Source: Candidatus Cloacimonadota bacterium (GTDB taxonomy: Bacteria; Cloacimonadota; Cloacimonadia; Cloacimonadales; TCS61). From it: DNA of 8,027 nucleotides. The stretch covers positions 1 to 8,027 of the forward strand of contig DAOVQH010000101.1 in assembly GCA_030628755.1 (NCBI GenBank). The letters run 5' to 3'. The position numbers were made by a program, and so were the translations under genes. Positions 5,560-8,027 of the stretch are shown here, piece by piece. The notes under the pieces are model-generated. The model saw nothing but the letters and a program-made list of their open reading frames with translations, ran no database searches and was not told the DNA's origin. Numbering within the stretch: position 1 is the stretch's first letter; each line of letters starts with the position of its first letter.

Positions 5560-6396
5560 ATGAAATTTGTTAAACCAAAAGATGTCGAAAATCTGTTAAA
5601 GAATCTGGAAGAAGATAAAGGTAAAAAATACTTTCTTGCAGGCGGAACAGATCTTAACGTTCAAATTAAAAATGGTATCATAAGAGATGCAAACATAATT
5701 TACATAAACCATCTCACAGAACTGAGTGGCATAAGCGAAGAGAACAATATCATACTAATCGGTGCTACAACTAGTATTATGGATATATTAGATTCTGATT
5801 TAATTAAAAGACATCTTCCCTATTTCCAAAGATCGTTAGAATCCTTTGCTTCACCATTGCTGCAAAATACTGCTACAATTGGTGGCAATATTGCTAATGG
5901 TTCACCAACCGCTGATGTAATACCACTTCTTTTAGTTTTAAATGCAAAGGTTGAGCTTTCATCAAAATCTCAGTGTCGTCTGGTGTACATTAAAGATTTC
6001 TTCACAGGTTATAAACAAAATGTAATGAAATCAAACGAAATTATAACACATATTATTATTGATAAAAATGCAGAAAAAGACTTCCTAACCTTTTATGAAA
6101 AAGTTGGATCACGCAGAACTTTAACAATCTCAAAAGTCACTTTAGCAGGTATGAAAAAAGTTTCAGGTAACAGAATTTCTCAAATCAGATTAGCTGTCGG
6201 AAGCCTGAGTGAATTTCCAAGAAGACTTTTTAAAGTTGAAGATTACATAACTGACAAAACATTAACTGAAATAGATTTCTCAAAGGTAGAAAACTTACTT
6301 GGCAAAGAGATCACACCTATAACAGACCTACGTTCAGATAAAGAGTATCGCTATCACGTTTGTGTTAATCTAATCCGCACTTTTTTGAATCAATAG
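5560..6396 (+). CDS. Xanthine dehydrogenase family, FAD-binding subunit
   Basis: The 278-residue protein is of the CoxM/XdhB flavoprotein type. The FAD-binding signatures LAGGTDLNV (26-34) and TIGGNIANGSPTAD (106-119) are intact, and VGSRRTLTISKV (182-193) matches the conserved segment of the family. The C-terminal CO-dehydrogenase-flavoprotein domain follows. It receives electrons from the Fe-S subunit and transfers them to NAD+ or another acceptor. Its length is at the shorter end of normal. The start at 5560 is supported by AAAGG at 5549-5553, 6 bases upstream. It follows the Fe-S gene after 72 bases. The subunit order Mo, Fe-S, FAD completes the enzyme. No accessory XdhC-like cofactor-insertion gene is present in the window. 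Confidence 0.94.
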   Translation: MKFVKPKDVENLLKNLEEDKGKKYFLAGGTDLNVQIKNGIIRDANIIYINHLTELSGISEENNIILIGATTSIMDILDSDLIKRHLPYFQRSLESFASPLLQNTATIGGNIANGSPTADVIPLLLVLNAKVELSSKSQCRLVYIKDFFTGYKQNVMKSNEIITHIIIDKNAEKDFLTFYEKVGSRRTLTISKVTLAGMKKVSGNRISQIRLAVGSLSEFPRRLFKVEDYITDKTLTEIDFSKVENLLGKEITPITDLRSDKEYRYHVCVNLIRTFLNQ

Positions 6397-6431
6397 AAGA
6401 ATCCCTCTGCTGTAAGCACAAGGCTTATAAA

Positions 6432-6453
6432 TCTCCTTTTATTCAAAGGGAGA
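6432..6453. terminator. Stem-loop after the hydroxylase operon, possible terminator
   Basis: TCTCCTTTT (6432-6440) pairs with AAAGGGAGA (6445-6453) over 9 bp including one G-U pair, with loop ATTC. It lies 36 bases after the stop codon of the FAD subunit. No U-tract follows on the + strand, so it is not a textbook intrinsic terminator. It could instead stabilise the 3' end of the operon message. Confidence 0.35.
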
Positions 6454-6471
6454 ACATAAGAAGCCACAAGA

Positions 6472-6513
6472 AGATTTGATTGCAGATTTCCGATATACGA
6501 TTGAAGATTTGAT
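6472..6513. repeat. Heptanucleotide array A (6 imperfect units)
   Basis: Six consecutive 7-base units can be read: AGATTTG, ATTGCAG, ATTTCCG, ATATACG, ATTGAAG, ATTTGAT. The first five end in G and all but the first begin AT, giving a consensus near ATTNNNG. The individual units are degenerate; the period of 7 is the conserved property. Confidence 0.6.
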
Positions 6514-6581
6514 AATGAAAGAAATCTGTCTTTCTGAGAAACTCTGCTTGCTCTTCTAACGAAGAATCTCAGATTTTTCAA

Positions 6582-6679
6582 ATTCCTTTATTCTTTTGAT
6601 CTTTGGTCTTTTCCTTATTCCTTTCTCCTTTAATCTTTGATCTTTATTCTCTTCACTTTTCTGCTTTCTGCTTTCTGTT
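6582..6679. repeat. Heptanucleotide array B (about 14 imperfect pyrimidine-rich units)
   Basis: Consecutive 7-base units include ATTCCTT, TATTCTT, TTTCCTT, ATTCCTT, TCTCCTT, TAATCTT, TGATCTT, TATTCTC, and near the end TTCTGCT twice and TTCTGTT. The consensus is about TNNTCTT, with one-base phase slips near 6596 and 6659. The + strand is almost free of purine runs. On the minus strand the array creates a false open frame rich in Lys, Arg and Glu with a seven-residue period. Degenerate heptamer arrays are known in other bacteria (for example cyanobacterial STRR sequences); their function is unclear. Confidence 0.7.
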
Positions 6680-6704
6680 CCTATCCTCAGGTTCTCCACA
6701 TTTC

Positions 6705-6729
6705 CCGGCGTAGTCGGCAACGAAGCCGG
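6705..6729. repeat. GC-rich palindromic patch
   Basis: CCGGC (6705-6709) is complementary to GCCGG (6725-6729), with GTAGTCGGCAACGAA between them. Within it, CGGCGTAGT and CGGCAACGA form an imperfect direct nonamer pair. The patch is sharply richer in GC than the surrounding AT-rich spacer and directly follows array B, so it may be a further short interspersed repeat. Only one copy is present in the window. Confidence 0.4.
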
Positions 6730-6951
6730 ATATTTCACACCATTAATTTATTTTCCGTTTGACAGTTAACTTTCATTTCCACAGTTTCGTTTTTACAGAT
6801 TCACGAGAAGGAAAATTTATGCTGGTTGAAACGATAGGATGTAGTATTGATGGAGTATAACGTAATCTCAAAAACTTATTGCAAAATAAATTAAGAATTT
6901 TAAATTACGATTATGAACATCAATTGATAGATATTCATAGACTTACATAAA

Positions 6952-6971
6952 TCTCTAACAGTTGTTAGAGA
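6952..6971. promoter_or_regulatory. Palindrome ahead of the DUF1016 gene, candidate operator
   Basis: TCTCTAACA (6952-6960) and TGTTAGAGA (6963-6971) are perfect 9-base inverted arms around GT. The palindrome lies directly before the ribosome-binding site AAGGAAG (6973-6979) and ATG 6984. Its size and symmetry suit binding by a dimeric protein. In RNA the 2-base loop would force opening of the inner pairs, so a DNA site is more natural than a hairpin. No regulator gene is visible nearby; self-regulation by the nuclease is only a possibility. Confidence 0.45.
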
Positions 6972-6983
6972 AAAGGAAGTGAA

Positions 6984-8015
6984 ATGAGTGATATAGAAAA
7001 GTCACAATATCAGGAATTCTTTAATGAAATCATTAATAAAATCAACAATGCCAGACAAACCGTTATAACTTCAATTAATAATGAGCAAATACAACTTTAT
7101 TTTGAGATAGGTAAATTAATTGTAAGCAAACAAGAAAAACTCGGGTGGGGAAAATCTGTAATTGAGAAGCTGTCACTGGATTTAAAGAAGAAATTTGATC
7201 ATAGTAGTGGTTTCTCTTCAAGAAATTTATGGGATATGAGAAGATTCTATGCTGAATATAAGGATGACCAAATTCTGCGACAGCTTGTCGCAGAAATCCC
7301 TTGGGGTCATAACTTGCTTATAATGAATAAAATAAAAAGCAGAGAAGAAAGAGAATATTACCTTGAAGCAACAAAAAAACTTGGCTGGAGCCGTGCTGTT
7401 TTATTAAACCAGATAAAAGCAGATGCCTATAAATTTCATAAACAATTACCGAAACAAACTAATTTCCCAAATTCCCTTCCAGAGCATTTAGCCGAACAAG
7501 CAAATGAAACGATGAAAAGCGTTTATACTCTCGACTTTCTGGGAATAACTAAACCTGTTTTAGAAAGAGAATTGGAGAATAGGTTAATTCAAAAAGTGAA
7601 AAACTTAATAATGGAGCTCGGTTATGGTTTTTGTTTTATCGGAAATCAATTTAAATTGAAACTACAAGATAAAGAGTATTATATCGATTTATTATTCTAT
7701 CACCGTATACTAAAATGTCTTGTTGCAATTGAATTGAAGACTGTAGAATTCGAACCTGAATTTGCAGGTAAAATGAATTTCTATCTCGAGCTTCTCGATG
7801 AGCAGCAAAAGCAAAATGAAGACAATCCTTCAATCGGAATAATTTTATGTCCCGAAAAGGACCATTTAGTTGTTGAATATGCTTTAAGAACTCAAAATAA
7901 ACCTATCGGAGTTGCTGAATATCGTCTAACGAAAGAATTACCTGAATCACTAAAAGGTAAATTACCAACAGCCAAAGAGCTTGAAGAAAAAATTAAGGAC
8001 GAACTGATTGAATAA
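6984..8015 (+). CDS. DUF1016 / YhcG-type PD-(D/E)XK nuclease domain protein
   Basis: The protein has 343 residues and is complete. The N-terminal DUF1016_N domain (about 10-150) shows the family stretches LYFEIGKLIVSKQ, GWGKSVIEKL, FSSRNLWDMRRFY and PWGHN. The C-terminal YhcG-type PD-(D/E)XK nuclease domain (about 180-330) shows YTLDFLG, then GNQFKL, YYIDLLFYH with D235, and LVAIELK with E250 and K252, so the expected metal-binding core is intact. The start is supported by AAGGAAG 4 bases upstream. Homologues are frequent as solitary genes, in restriction or defence neighbourhoods and near mobile DNA; the cellular role is poorly defined. Here it has no methylase, toxin or antitoxin partner in view and stands 587 bases from the metabolic operon. 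The window ends 12 bases after its stop codon, so a downstream partner cannot be excluded. Confidence 0.92.
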   Translation: MSDIEKSQYQEFFNEIINKINNARQTVITSINNEQIQLYFEIGKLIVSKQEKLGWGKSVIEKLSLDLKKKFDHSSGFSSRNLWDMRRFYAEYKDDQILRQLVAEIPWGHNLLIMNKIKSREEREYYLEATKKLGWSRAVLLNQIKADAYKFHKQLPKQTNFPNSLPEHLAEQANETMKSVYTLDFLGITKPVLERELENRLIQKVKNLIMELGYGFCFIGNQFKLKLQDKEYYIDLLFYHRILKCLVAIELKTVEFEPEFAGKMNFYLELLDEQQKQNEDNPSIGIILCPEKDHLVVEYALRTQNKPIGVAEYRLTKELPESLKGKLPTAKELEEKIKDELIE

Positions 8016-8027
8016 AAGCACTTAACA

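Larger units (their letters stand above)
6397..6983. other. Non-coding interval rich in short repeats
   Basis: The 587 bases between the FAD subunit and the DUF1016 gene contain no convincing gene. In order they hold a stem-loop (6432-6453), a heptanucleotide array (6472-6513), a pyrimidine-rich heptanucleotide array (6582-6679), a GC-rich palindromic patch (6705-6729), about 220 bases of AT-rich sequence with nothing clear, and a palindrome (6952-6971) before the next ribosome-binding site. A 13-codon frame at 6819-6860 has a good AAGGA ahead of it but no recognisable content. The change from compact operon to long spacer suggests that the nuclease gene downstream is transcribed separately. 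Confidence 0.7.

Noticed and set aside
6556..6738. Minus-strand frame of 60 codons rich in Lys, Arg and Glu
   Set aside because: The composition and seven-residue period are by-products of heptamer array B and the GC-rich patch; no domain and no ribosome-binding context.
6759..6764. TTGACA as a -35 box for the DUF1016 gene
   Set aside because: No acceptable -10 element at 16-18 bases, and it is over 200 bases from the start codon.
6819..6860. 13-codon frame with a good Shine-Dalgarno
   Set aside because: Too short, with no recognisable motif, terminator or attenuator arrangement next to it, and 120 bases from the next gene.

Overview
The window comes from an AT-rich bacterial genome with short intergenic gaps, many palindromic and tandem short repeats, and an anaerobe-like enzyme set. 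No rRNA or other taxonomic marker is present. A low-GC member of the FCB-type candidate phyla (for example Cloacimonadota or relatives) would fit, but this is only an impression from style and gene content.

Layout, all on the + strand. (1) 2-721 is the C-terminal part of a fold-type II PLP enzyme of the cysteine synthase / cystathionine beta-synthase group. (2) 727-1300 is a small cassette: a GxxExxY-family gene (810-1178), predicted to have a PD-(D/E)XK nuclease fold, bracketed by about 30-bp CCACCGAG repeats in direct and inverted orientation. (3) 1307-2584 is a threonine-synthase-like PLP enzyme with an N-terminal zinc ribbon and a 33-bp palindrome inside its reading frame. (4) 2600-4774, 5026-5487 and 5560-6396 encode the molybdopterin, 2x[2Fe-2S] and FAD subunits of a xanthine-dehydrogenase-family molybdenum hydroxylase. 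Between the first two lie a repeat-derived gene end, a truncated and diverged copy of the start of the Fe-S gene, and a 75-bp double-hairpin element. (5) 6397-6983 is a 587-bp non-coding stretch with a stem-loop, two imperfect heptanucleotide arrays, a GC-rich palindromic patch and a palindrome just ahead of the next gene. (6) 6984-8015 is a complete DUF1016/YhcG-type PD-(D/E)XK nuclease.

The metabolic genes probably form one transcription unit. The three hydroxylase subunits together make an enzyme that hydroxylates an N-heterocycle (purine-like, judged by conserved Glu and Arg in the active site) and passes electrons Mo -> 2 Fe-S -> FAD. The two adjoining fold-type II PLP enzymes recall anaerobic purine-degradation clusters, in which a PLP ammonia-lyase sits beside xanthine dehydrogenase. 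A catabolic role for them is therefore possible, but it is inferred from context alone.

The most unusual aspect is the density of small repetitive elements at gene borders. They supply a possible ribosome-binding site, a protein C-terminus, an in-frame coding segment and the break point of a broken gene copy. Two solitary predicted PD-(D/E)XK nucleases, one of them flanked by such repeats, lie within and beside the operon.
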